Source of the DNA: an uncultured Gilliamella sp.
GTDB lineage: Bacteria > Pseudomonadota > Gammaproteobacteria > Enterobacterales > Enterobacteriaceae
Direction of reading: 5' to 3'
Assembly (NCBI GenBank): GCA_945291235.1
Contig: CALYQY010000023.1
Coordinates: forward strand, 1-29,011
Length of the DNA stretch: 29,011 nucleotides
A program made the translations under genes and the position numbers. The notes under the pieces are model-generated. The model saw only the letters and a program-made list of their open reading frames with translations. It did not search any database and was not told the DNA's origin. Shown piece by piece: positions 7,892 to 19,250 of the stretch. Position 1 is the first letter of the stretch. Every line of letters begins with the position of its first letter.

Positions 7892-9103
7892 TTATAAATG
7901 CTTATTATTTAATTGCCGATAGTAAATAATTCCTGCTAGCAATAAAAAAATTAGCGCAAAACCTATTAACGACAACCATTGTGGTAATATTTGTACAAAA
8001 TCATACTGATCAAGCAAAAGATTATGAAAGCCTTTCAAAGCCCAAGACATAGGCGAAATTAAACAAATTATTTGCATGGTTTCGGGCATCATATAACTCG
8101 GTACCATAATACCGCCTAAGGCTGCCATAATAATATTTCCTCCACCACCTAATACCACAGCATGTTCTGCCGATTTTGCAAGAACGCTAACTAACAGTGC
8201 ATATCCCAAAGCAGATAAACTAATTGCTATCGATAACAATGCATAGTTCCAATAAGCGCCTTCTAAAACAAATCCTGTAATATTGATTAAAGGTAAAATA
8301 TAAATACCTAACAAAATCATGCCAATAAACTGTAATTGATTAATCAAAAAATAAGGTAACAATTTTGCGATAAGTAAAGAAAATGCCGATGATTTTGCTA
8401 GTCGTAATCGAATAATAGTGTTCGTTTGTTTTTCACAAGTCATGACATTTGATAAAGGAATCATGATAAAAAACATACCAAAAATTAACCAAGCAGGAAC
8501 ACTTTGTTGTACCGAACTCGGTTTAACCACTTTAGTGCCTTCTACATTGATAAACTCTTCAGTGATTATTTTTCCTGACAAATAGTTATCTAGTTGTTGT
8601 TGCCGTTTTAATTCGATTGCATTTTCATCCATTATAGAAGAATCATTGTTTGGCGTTGAAAAAATATCTTTAAGCCGTAGCTGTAAATAACTTTTCTGGA
8701 TAATTGTTTGTAAATTCATCAATCTTAGTTGATCGATCCCCGCTAAGGTTAATAATGCTAAAGGCGATTCATTACTCAAATTTCCGGTATTTTGATTGGG
8801 ATTAATTAATAAAAAATCATAATTTCCCTCAATTAATTTAGCTTTTGCATTATCCTTATCAGCTATATCAAAAAAATCAACATTCATATTTTCTTGATTG
8901 CCCAAAATCGCTATTAACTGCGAGTTCAATAAATTGGATGATTCACCAACTAAGGCTATTTTAGTATTTTGATTGAAATCATCACGTTGGCTTAATGCCA
9001 CAGACATAATGAACATAAACAACATAGGCATAATAAAAAGAACAGCTATACCATGTAAATCACGACTCAACAGACGAAATTCTTTAGCGATTGCAGCTAG
9101 CAT
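7892..9103 (-). CDS. ABC-2 type transporter permease
   Basis: A 403-residue inner-membrane permease. One transmembrane helix near residues 18-38 is followed by a large soluble, presumably periplasmic, domain (about 40-200), then five further hydrophobic segments from about residue 205 to the C-terminus. This is the YhhJ/DrrB-like ABC-2 exporter layout. Start: an ATG at 9118 is in frame, but the one at 9103 has GGAGGG seven bases upstream (that sequence lies within the first candidate's codons) and begins MLAAIAKEFRLLSRD, typical of the family. It overlaps the ATPase gene by 20 bases. With the adjacent ATPase it should form an exporter for the product or intermediate of the ketosynthase pathway (inference from position). 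Confidence 0.88.
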   Translation of the reverse strand: MLAAIAKEFRLLSRDLHGIAVLFIMPMLFMFIMSVALSQRDDFNQNTKIALVGESSNLLNSQLIAILGNQENMNVDFFDIADKDNAKAKLIEGNYDFLLINPNQNTGNLSNESPLALLTLAGIDQLRLMNLQTIIQKSYLQLRLKDIFSTPNNDSSIMDENAIELKRQQQLDNYLSGKIITEEFINVEGTKVVKPSSVQQSVPAWLIFGMFFIMIPLSNVMTCEKQTNTIIRLRLAKSSAFSLLIAKLLPYFLINQLQFIGMILLGIYILPLINITGFVLEGAYWNYALLSIAISLSALGYALLVSVLAKSAEHAVVLGGGGNIIMAALGGIMVPSYMMPETMQIICLISPMSWALKGFHNLLLDQYDFVQILPQWLSLIGFALIFLLLAGIIYYRQLNNKHL

Positions 9104-10022
9104 TGCTTTGCCCTCCATGCCTCAATACTGACTTATTCAAGAAGTCCAAATAAAATGACTCTAAAGAACCATGACCATACTGAATATTTTGTATTTGGTA
9201 TTGTTGAAATTCTTGTAATATTGTTGTGATCTGCTCAGGCGATGAATCAATGACAACTATTTGCATTGGGGTATGTCGAATTAAAGTGGCATTAAATTGG
9301 TCAAGCACATGTGAAGGCACACTTTGCGCTAACGTGATAATACATTGTTGTTGAGCATGTTGTGTCAATATCTGATCAATGGATTGGCAATACAAAATTT
9401 TACCGCTCTCCATAATGGCAATTTTTTGACATAAACTTTCTATTTCGTGTAGATAATGAGAAGTGTAAATGACAGTTACCCCTTCTTTAGTTAATTGCTT
9501 CACATTGTCTAATATAAATTGGCGGGATGCAGGATCAACCCCGACCGTAATTTCATCCATAAAAATTAGCGTTGGCGAGTTAATTAGCCCTATAGCAAAA
9601 TTTAATCGACGTTTTAATCCACCCGACAAATTCGCTGACAACTTATTTTTATAATCTAAAATATCGACTTTTTTCATCAATGAAATTAGAAAATTAGGAT
9701 TTTTAATTTTATACAACGAAGCAAAAAATTGTAAATTCTCGAAAACCGTCAATTGAGGATAAAAAGCATATTCTTGTGGAATTAAAGAAATACGTTGCAA
9801 CTGTTGACGTGATAACTGAGAGAAGATCTGATTATTAAGATAAATTTGCCCGGATTGTAATGAAAGTAAACCCGACATTAATGATATCAATGTTGTTTTG
9901 CCGGCGCCATTAGGCCCTAATAATCCAAAGCATGTGCCGGATTCAATTTCTAAATTAACATCACACACCGCATAATTATTAGCATTTTTATAGCGATGAG
10001 ATACATTTTGAAGCTTTAACAT
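9084..10022 (-). CDS. ABC transporter ATP-binding protein
   Basis: A 312-residue ATPase of the ABC-2 exporter (drug/lipid export) type. Walker A GPNGAGKTT is at residues 36-44, Q-loop IPQE at 81-84, signature LSGG at 132-135, Walker B LIFMDE at 152-157 and the H-loop histidine at 189 (YTSHYLHEIE). All are intact. About 90 residues follow the nucleotide-binding domain, as in CcmA/DrrA-like proteins. It is the first gene of the minus-strand operon (ATPase, permease, ACP, ketosynthase, ketosynthase-like), driven by the promoter at 10078-10107. Confidence 0.92.
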   Translation of the reverse strand: MLKLQNVSHRYKNANNYAVCDVNLEIESGTCFGLLGPNGAGKTTLISLMSGLLSLQSGQIYLNNQIFSQLSRQQLQRISLIPQEYAFYPQLTVFENLQFFASLYKIKNPNFLISLMKKVDILDYKNKLSANLSGGLKRRLNFAIGLINSPTLIFMDEITVGVDPASRQFILDNVKQLTKEGVTVIYTSHYLHEIESLCQKIAIMESGKILYCQSIDQILTQHAQQQCIITLAQSVPSHVLDQFNATLIRHTPMQIVVIDSSPEQITTILQEFQQYQIQNIQYGHGSLESFYLDFLNKSVLRHGGQSNASCNR

Positions 10023-10077
10023 ACAATTCTTTAAAATAATTTTAATTTTTATAAACAGAATGTTAACATATTATGCT

Positions 10078-10107
10078 ATTATAACAAAATGCATGTTAGG
10101 TAAACAA
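10078..10107 (-). promoter_or_regulatory. Promoter of the minus-strand cluster arm
   Basis: On the minus strand: TTGTTT (10102-10107), an 18-base spacer, then TATAAT (10078-10083) preceded by TG one base away, giving an extended -10 TGTTATAAT. The start site would be near 10071, leaving an untranslated leader of about 50 bases before the ATPase start. It lies inside the gap to the divergent DarA-like gene, so the two arms share their control region. Confidence 0.6.
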
Positions 10108-10140
10108 TTAACGATAAAATCTAATAAATCAATTATAACA

Positions 10141-11061
10141 ATGAGTAACAAAAAAAACGTTCTATTAGTGTATTATTCACAAACGGGTCAATTAACACAA
10201 CTTACTAGACATTTCGTATCACCTTTAACTAATCATGAAGATATTAATTTAGAAACGCTTGCTATTGAACCTCAACAAGCCTATTCTTTTCCATGGTCTT
10301 TTAACCACTTTTTTAATATTTTTCCAGAAACGGTTCATTTAATGCCTTCACCCATTGTTGCCCCACAATTTAAACAGCAAAAATATGATTTAATCATTAT
10401 AGCTTATACTGTGTGGTTTTTATCCCCTTCTCAGCCTATCACCGCATTTTTACAAGATAAAAACACGCAACAACTCTTAGCCGATACCCCTGTTGTCACG
10501 TTAATTGGATGTCGCAACATGTGGTTAATGGCACAAGAAACCGTGAAGAAATACTTAAAAGAAGCAAATGCTAATTTAGTTGACAATGTTGTTCGCATAG
10601 ATAGCTGTGGCGGGCCTGCAAGTTTTATTGCTACACCGCTTTGGATGTTTACGGGGAAAAAACAGCCCGTACGTTGGCTACCGAAAGCGGGCATATCTGA
10701 TGAGGACATTAATGATTGTGCTAAATATGGTGAAAAAATTAAAACCGTATTGCTAACACAACCCAAAATCACTGAGCCAATGTTAAAAAACATGGGGGCA
10801 GTGAAAGTCAATGAACGTTTGATTCTTAGTGAAAAATTTGGTTATCGCAGCTTCTATTTATGGGGCAAACTGATCATTAAAGCAGGTAAAATCGCTCGAC
10901 CACTTCGTCAAGGTTTACTTTATTTTTATATTATTTTCTTGGTAGTAATCATTTTAACCGTTGTGCCAATTAGTGCACTGATCAAAACATTACTATCCCC
11001 ATGGTTAAAAAACAAAATCAGTAAACAAAAACATTTATTTAGTTGGCCTTCAGGCGAATAA
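10141..11061 (+). CDS. DarA-like flavodoxin-fold protein (dialkylresorcinol/cyclohexanedione-type pathway)
   Basis: A 306-residue protein with an N-terminal flavodoxin-type fold: beta strand NVLLVYY, then an FMN phosphate-binding loop SQTGQL (about residues 13-18), and YDLIIIAYTVWFLSPSQP and TLIGCRNMW further on. A strongly hydrophobic segment near residues 260-285 predicts one membrane anchor, followed by a basic tail. The family is commonly annotated as dialkylresorcinol condensing enzyme/DarA; in characterised systems DarA aromatises the cyclohexanedione made by DarB to a resorcinol (established knowledge). The neighbouring downstream KAS III fits DarB. Start: frames open at 10060 and 10093, but the flavodoxin fold begins at the ATG at 10141; no start has a good ribosome binding site, so this is moderately certain. 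Exact function unproven. Confidence 0.72.
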   Translation: MSNKKNVLLVYYSQTGQLTQLTRHFVSPLTNHEDINLETLAIEPQQAYSFPWSFNHFFNIFPETVHLMPSPIVAPQFKQQKYDLIIIAYTVWFLSPSQPITAFLQDKNTQQLLADTPVVTLIGCRNMWLMAQETVKKYLKEANANLVDNVVRIDSCGGPASFIATPLWMFTGKKQPVRWLPKAGISDEDINDCAKYGEKIKTVLLTQPKITEPMLKNMGAVKVNERLILSEKFGYRSFYLWGKLIIKAGKIARPLRQGLLYFYIIFLVVIILTVVPISALIKTLLSPWLKNKISKQKHLFSWPSGE

Positions 11062-11078
11062 AATATAAGAGTAAGACA

Positions 11079-12254
11079 ATGAAAACACATAATGTTTATA
11101 TTAATAAAATTGCCGCATTTTTACCGAATAATCCTGTTGATAATTCATCAATGGAAAATGTCCTTGGACAAGTTGGTCACAAACCGTCCAGAGCAAGAGC
11201 AATTATTTTAAAAAGTAATGGGATAAAAACGCGATACTATGCGATTGACCCGCATACTCGTCAGGCAACACATAGCAATGCCAATTTAGCAGCACAAGCC
11301 ATAAAGTTATTGTTCAAAGATAACCATCAATTTGGTATAAATGAAATGACTTTTTTAGCCTGTGGTACTTCTTATCCAGATCAGATTATGCCTGGTCATG
11401 GAGTCATGGTTCATGGCGAACTCAATGAAACTCATCCTTGCGAAGTTCACAGCAGCTCAGGTGTTTGTGTTGCAGGTATGTCAGCACTGAAACACACGTT
11501 TAATGCTGTAAAAGTTGGTGATCATTGTACCGCCGTTAGTTGTGCATCTGAAACTGCATCTGCTGTAATGAGAAGTGAGAACTTTGAAGCAGAAATAGAA
11601 CAAAAAGTGAAAGCGTTGTCTACACAACCTGAACTGGCCTTTGAAAAAGATTTTTTACGTTGGATGCTATCTGATGGAGCTGGTGCAATGCTATTGAGTA
11701 GTAAGCCAAATAGTCATCATTTATCATTAAAAATTCACTGGATTGATATTTTATCCTACGCAAATGAGATGCCAGCATGCATGTATGCAGGCGGTGACTA
11801 CTATCAGGATCAGTTCATAGGTTGGAAGCAATTTACTCAACTTGATCAACAAAATCAAAGTTTGTTAAGTGTTAAACAGAATGTAAAAATGCTAAATGAA
11901 AATATTGTTAAGTATACCGTTGAAAAGATGCTTGCTAACTCAATTAAAAAACATGATTTGAAAAAAAATGATATCGATTATTTTTTACCTCATTACTCTT
12001 CTCATTATTTTCGTGAAAAACTCTATCAAGGATTGATAAATATTGATTTTGAAATTCCTTATGAAAAATGGTTTACCAATCTTACTTCAAAAGGTAACAC
12101 AGGTTCAGCTTCTATCTATATTATACTTGAGGAATTTTTGCGGACGCATTCACTCAAGCATGGGCAAAAAATATTATGCTATATCCCAGAAAGTGGGCGA
12201 TTCTCATCGTGTTTTATGTTACTTGAAGTCATTGATGCTAACCAAGAGAATTAG
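11079..12254 (+). CDS. KAS III-like ketosynthase (DarB-like)
   Basis: A 391-residue 3-oxoacyl-ACP synthase III family enzyme. The Cys-His-Asn triad is intact: C130 in SSSGVCVAGM, H305 in LPHYSSHYF and N340 in SKGNTGSAS. In DarB-type enzymes this fold joins two acyl thioesters and cyclises them to a 1,3-cyclohexanedione. The pairing with a DarA-like gene 17 bases upstream favours that role over priming of fatty acid synthesis. Start: an in-frame TTG at 11043 overlaps the DarA-like gene, but the ATG at 11079 has AAGAG upstream and begins the usual first strand (NVYINKIAAFLPN). The next gene starts five bases downstream. The carrier of its substrates is probably the cluster's ACP (inference). 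Confidence 0.83.
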   Translation: MKTHNVYINKIAAFLPNNPVDNSSMENVLGQVGHKPSRARAIILKSNGIKTRYYAIDPHTRQATHSNANLAAQAIKLLFKDNHQFGINEMTFLACGTSYPDQIMPGHGVMVHGELNETHPCEVHSSSGVCVAGMSALKHTFNAVKVGDHCTAVSCASETASAVMRSENFEAEIEQKVKALSTQPELAFEKDFLRWMLSDGAGAMLLSSKPNSHHLSLKIHWIDILSYANEMPACMYAGGDYYQDQFIGWKQFTQLDQQNQSLLSVKQNVKMLNENIVKYTVEKMLANSIKKHDLKKNDIDYFLPHYSSHYFREKLYQGLINIDFEIPYEKWFTNLTSKGNTGSASIYIILEEFLRTHSLKHGQKILCYIPESGRFSSCFMLLEVIDANQEN

Positions 12255-12259
12255 AATTT

Positions 12260-12691
12260 ATGGATATTAACCAAATTCCACAAGATAAGAGTAAAACTTA
12301 TGGCGGTCATGCCAAAGTGGTTTATGCTGTTAAAAATGGAAGTTATACAAAAGCAACTACTAGCGGTTGGGAAGATGAAGAGTTTGTAACATTACAAGCT
12401 GTAGATGCATTAGCAGAACAAACTCAGTTGGCTTTTCATGCAGTGAAGAATGAACAACGCTCATCACTCTTTTACTATATGTTTTTATATCGTCATGATA
12501 TCACTAGCCTTGCTCAAACAAGTGGTTTTTTTCGTTGGCAAATCAAACGGCACTTCAAACCTCAGGTTTTCAAGAAATTATCAGATAAAAAATTAAATCG
12601 TTATGCACAAGTCTTTAATTTATCCATTGAACAGCTAAAACAACTTCCGACTGAAGACAATCGAACGCAAAACAATTATCCATTTAAATAA
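12260..12691 (+). CDS. Uncharacterised 143-residue protein of the ketosynthase cluster
   Basis: I do not recognise a named function. The protein is soluble, with no signal peptide or membrane segment. The first half (to about residue 60) is a mixed region with GWEDEEFVTLQAVDAL. The second half (about 65-130) is predicted helical and basic, with FFRWQIKRHFKPQVFKKL and an LSIEQLKQL segment that superficially resembles a helix-turn-helix. It starts only five bases after the DarB-like gene and precedes the BtrH-like gene by 41, so it is clearly part of this operon. It could be a partner protein of the enzymes or a local regulator; the sequence does not decide. Confidence 0.75.
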   Translation: MDINQIPQDKSKTYGGHAKVVYAVKNGSYTKATTSGWEDEEFVTLQAVDALAEQTQLAFHAVKNEQRSSLFYYMFLYRHDITSLAQTSGFFRWQIKRHFKPQVFKKLSDKKLNRYAQVFNLSIEQLKQLPTEDNRTQNNYPFK

Positions 12692-12732
12692 ACTTATTAG
12701 ACTTTGTATAATCATAATAATCAGGCAACATA

Positions 12733-13758
12733 ATGACAATTCATCATTTTCAACATCAGCACACCGCACACTGTGAAAGCGGTGTTATGTCGACGCTACT
12801 CAAGCACCACGGTTTTGATTACAGTGAACCCATGCTCTTTGGTTTATCTTCTGCACTTACATTTGCCTATTTACCGATTATAAAACTTTCGGGTATGCCA
12901 CTCATCGCTTATCGTATGCCACCAAAAACAATTATTCGTAATTCTTGCAAACGATTAGGCATTAAACTGAACATGCAAAAATTTGTCTCCGCAACACAAG
13001 GCATGCAAAAATTGGATCAAGCATTAGACAACAATCAATTAGTTGGACTACAAACTTCTGTTTTTTGGTTACCTTACATTCCCGATGCTTTGCGCTTTCA
13101 TTTCAATGCGCATAATATTCTTGTCTATGGGAAAGAAGCAGAACATTATTTGATTAGTGATCCGGTTATGGAATTACCAGTTCAATGCTCAGCATCAGAC
13201 TTGGAACGGGCTCGTTTTGCTAAAGGTGCATTGGCAGGAAAAGGATTAATGTATACATTAGAAGATACCCAAAAACAGGATCACCATGTAAATCTATCTC
13301 AAGTGATTCGCAGTGCAATCCTTAAAAATGCGCGCCAAATGCAAGCCCCTTTACCTTTTATTGGTATTAAAGGTATTCATCTTTTAGCTAAACGAATCCA
13401 AAAACTAAAAAATTCGATGAAAAGTGATCAATATAAAAAACTTTATCTAGGTCATATTGTTAGAATGCAGGAGGAAATCGGAACAGGTGGAGCTGGTTTT
13501 CGTTATATGTATGCTTCATTTCTTCAAGAGGCAGCAGATCATTTCTCATCAAATCACAAACCATTATTGATTGAGGCTGCCGATAATATGACTAATATTG
13601 GCGATGCGTGGCGTAAATTTGCTAGCCGTACGGTAAAATTATGCCGAAATTTGAACGAAACTGGATTTAATGAGGTATCTGAGTTATTACACCAAGTTGC
13701 CGATAGTGAAAAAAAATGTTGGCGATCACTCAGTCAAAGTATCAAAAAAATAGCTTGA
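12733..13758 (+). CDS. BtrH-like protein (BtrH N-terminal domain, putative acyltransferase)
   Basis: A 341-residue protein of the family whose named member, BtrH, transfers an acyl group from a carrier protein to an amine in butirosin synthesis. The N-terminal papain-like region has HCESGVMSTLLKHHG at 13-27, FNAHNILVYG at 124-133 and SDP at 142-144, giving a plausible C14-H127-D143 triad. The C-terminal part (about 190-341) is helical and corresponds to the domain usually found behind BtrH_N (DUF4872-like). It is the last gene of the plus arm. In this context it may release the acyl product from the ACP onto an acceptor, or act as a thioesterase or cyclase; acceptor unknown (inference). Confidence 0.78.
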   Translation: MTIHHFQHQHTAHCESGVMSTLLKHHGFDYSEPMLFGLSSALTFAYLPIIKLSGMPLIAYRMPPKTIIRNSCKRLGIKLNMQKFVSATQGMQKLDQALDNNQLVGLQTSVFWLPYIPDALRFHFNAHNILVYGKEAEHYLISDPVMELPVQCSASDLERARFAKGALAGKGLMYTLEDTQKQDHHVNLSQVIRSAILKNARQMQAPLPFIGIKGIHLLAKRIQKLKNSMKSDQYKKLYLGHIVRMQEEIGTGGAGFRYMYASFLQEAADHFSSNHKPLLIEAADNMTNIGDAWRKFASRTVKLCRNLNETGFNEVSELLHQVADSEKKCWRSLSQSIKKIA

Positions 13759-13831
13759 GCAGCTAATAATGATAGGTTATTTTGGTGTCCAGAAACAAAT
13801 GATAAGGGCTTTTAAAAAAATTTAAACGTCG

Positions 13832-13872
13832 AAAAAATAGAGACCTATTATCACGAATTTAGGTCTCTATTT
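13832..13872 (-). terminator. Terminator of the porin gene (possibly bidirectional)
   Basis: A perfect 12-base stem, AAATAGAGACCT (13835-13846) with AGGTCTCTATTT (13861-13872), separated by 14 bases. On the minus strand it is followed by a run of six T, so it is a proper intrinsic terminator for the porin gene ending at 13884. The convergent BtrH-like gene may use it too. Confidence 0.8.
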
Positions 13873-13883
13873 CATCACTTAAA

Positions 13884-15602
<1,719 letters not shown>

Positions 15603-15649
15603 CTACTCATAATTTAATTGTTTATTCATTAGTCTTATAAATTTAAGAC

Positions 15650-15696
15650 AAAAAAAAACCTAAAGAATAGGTAACAACAACTATTCTTTAGGTTTT
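15650..15696 (-). terminator. Conditional intrinsic terminator in the porin leader
   Basis: A perfect 16-base stem, AAAACCTAAAGAATAG (minus-strand 5' arm, 15681-15696) with its complement (15655-15670), around a 10-base loop. On the minus strand it is followed directly by a run of T (A on the plus strand, 15650-15658). It lies upstream of the porin start, so by default it stops transcription before the gene. Its 5' arm overlaps the RAT element, the arrangement needed for antitermination. Confidence 0.92.
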
Positions 15697-15721
15697 GCCC
15701 GCTTAATATCGGTAGCAATCC
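15691..15721 (-). promoter_or_regulatory. RAT (ribonucleic antiterminator) element, BglG/LicT/SacY type
   Basis: On the minus strand the RNA reads GGATTGCTACCG, then six bases, then AGCGGGCAAAACC. This is very close to the RAT sequences of the E. coli bgl operon as remembered (GGATTGTTAC...GGCAAAACC). The last six bases form the start of the terminator stem, so binding of a BglG-family protein to RAT would exclude the terminator hairpin. Such proteins are controlled by PTS phosphorylation. Confidence 0.88.
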
Positions 15722-15744
15722 AAAAGCTAATAATTAGCGTTTTC

Positions 15745-15772
15745 AATATAACAAATAAAAAAATGGTTTCAA
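15745..15772 (-). promoter_or_regulatory. Porin promoter
   Basis: On the minus strand: TTGAAA (15767-15772), 16 bases, TATATT (15745-15750). The start would be near 15737, which puts the CRP site at 15790-15805 close to -61, the class I activating position, and the RAT element about 15-45 bases into the transcript. A small palindrome GCTAAT-A-ATTAGC (15726-15738) sits at the start site. Confidence 0.6.
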
Positions 15773-15789
15773 AAATAAAATCCTGATGT

Positions 15790-15805
15790 TGTGACTTAAG
15801 TCACA
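15790..15805. promoter_or_regulatory. CRP site, perfect palindrome
   Basis: TGTGACTTAAGTCACA matches TGTGA-N6-TCACA at all ten fixed positions and is a perfect 16-base palindrome. Spacing favours activation of the porin promoter (centre near -60). It is too far upstream (about 160 bases) to be the main activator of lacZ, which has its own candidate site. Confidence 0.85.
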
Positions 15806-15907
15806 GTAATTAAAAGTTATTTAAAGATAAAAAATGTAACCGTAAACAAAAAAAAATAAACAGAATTAAGAAACTTACAATTTTATACATGATTCCGATT
15901 AGACAAA

Positions 15908-15923
15908 TGTTATATTGTTCACT
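15908..15923. promoter_or_regulatory. Candidate CRP site of the lacZ promoter
   Basis: TGTTATATTGTTCACT matches the CRP consensus at 8 of 10 positions. A TATAAT -10 box follows at 15944-15949 with no good -35 at normal spacing; the CRP centre would be near -40.5, the class II position where CRP replaces the -35 contact. The fit of site, spacing and missing -35 supports the call. Confidence 0.5.
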
Positions 15924-15972
15924 GTTGTATGTCCTAATTTAGTTATAATAATTCGCATTCAAAAATTGGTTA

Positions 15973-16000
15973 GATTAACGTAAATCATTTAGTACTAAAT
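15973..16000. promoter_or_regulatory. Two abutting palindromes in the lacZ leader (candidate operator)
   Basis: GATTAACGTAAATC (15973-15986) is palindromic at 12 of 14 positions with a central CG like LacI-family operators, but does not match the GalR pattern. ATTTAGTACTAAAT (15987-16000), directly adjoining, is a perfect 14-base palindrome. Both lie between the predicted start (about 15956) and the lacZ ATG, where a bound repressor would block transcription. The regulator is unknown and not evident in the window. Confidence 0.4.
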
Positions 16001-16012
16001 TGTTAAGATTAA

Positions 16013-19114
<3,102 letters not shown>

Positions 19115-19133
19115 AAGTTACGATGCTAAAAAA

Positions 19134-19175
19134 AGAACAACGATAAGGCATAATAAATTTATGCTTTATCGTAAT
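19134..19175. terminator. Terminator hairpin between lacZ and recB
   Basis: CGATAAGGCATAA (19141-19153) pairs with TTATGCTTTATCG (19159-19171): 13 pairs with one G-U and a five-base loop. On the minus strand it is followed by TTGTTCTTTTTTT, and on the plus strand by a weak TAATTTG. It can serve both convergent genes and is stronger on the recB side. Confidence 0.7.
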
Positions 19176-19250
19176 TTGCTCAACATGCAATTAAAGTTAT
19201 CGATTCAAATAGAAAAAATTCAGTTTGAGATACAACAACTAGCAATGTAT

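Noticed and set aside
10431..10811. 126-codon antisense frame within the DarA-like gene
   Set aside because: Shadow of the flavodoxin-fold gene, which has clear motifs in its own frame.
5712..13758. Classical aryl polyene or complete dialkylresorcinol cluster
   Set aside because: No ketoreductase, dehydratase, ammonia-lyase, glycosyl/acyltransferase or regulator genes of those clusters are present; only the ketosynthase, ACP and DarA/DarB-like parts agree.
15737..15750. TGAAAACG half-site overlapping the porin -10 region as a GalR/LacI operator
   Set aside because: Only one half matches; the other half departs at three fixed positions.
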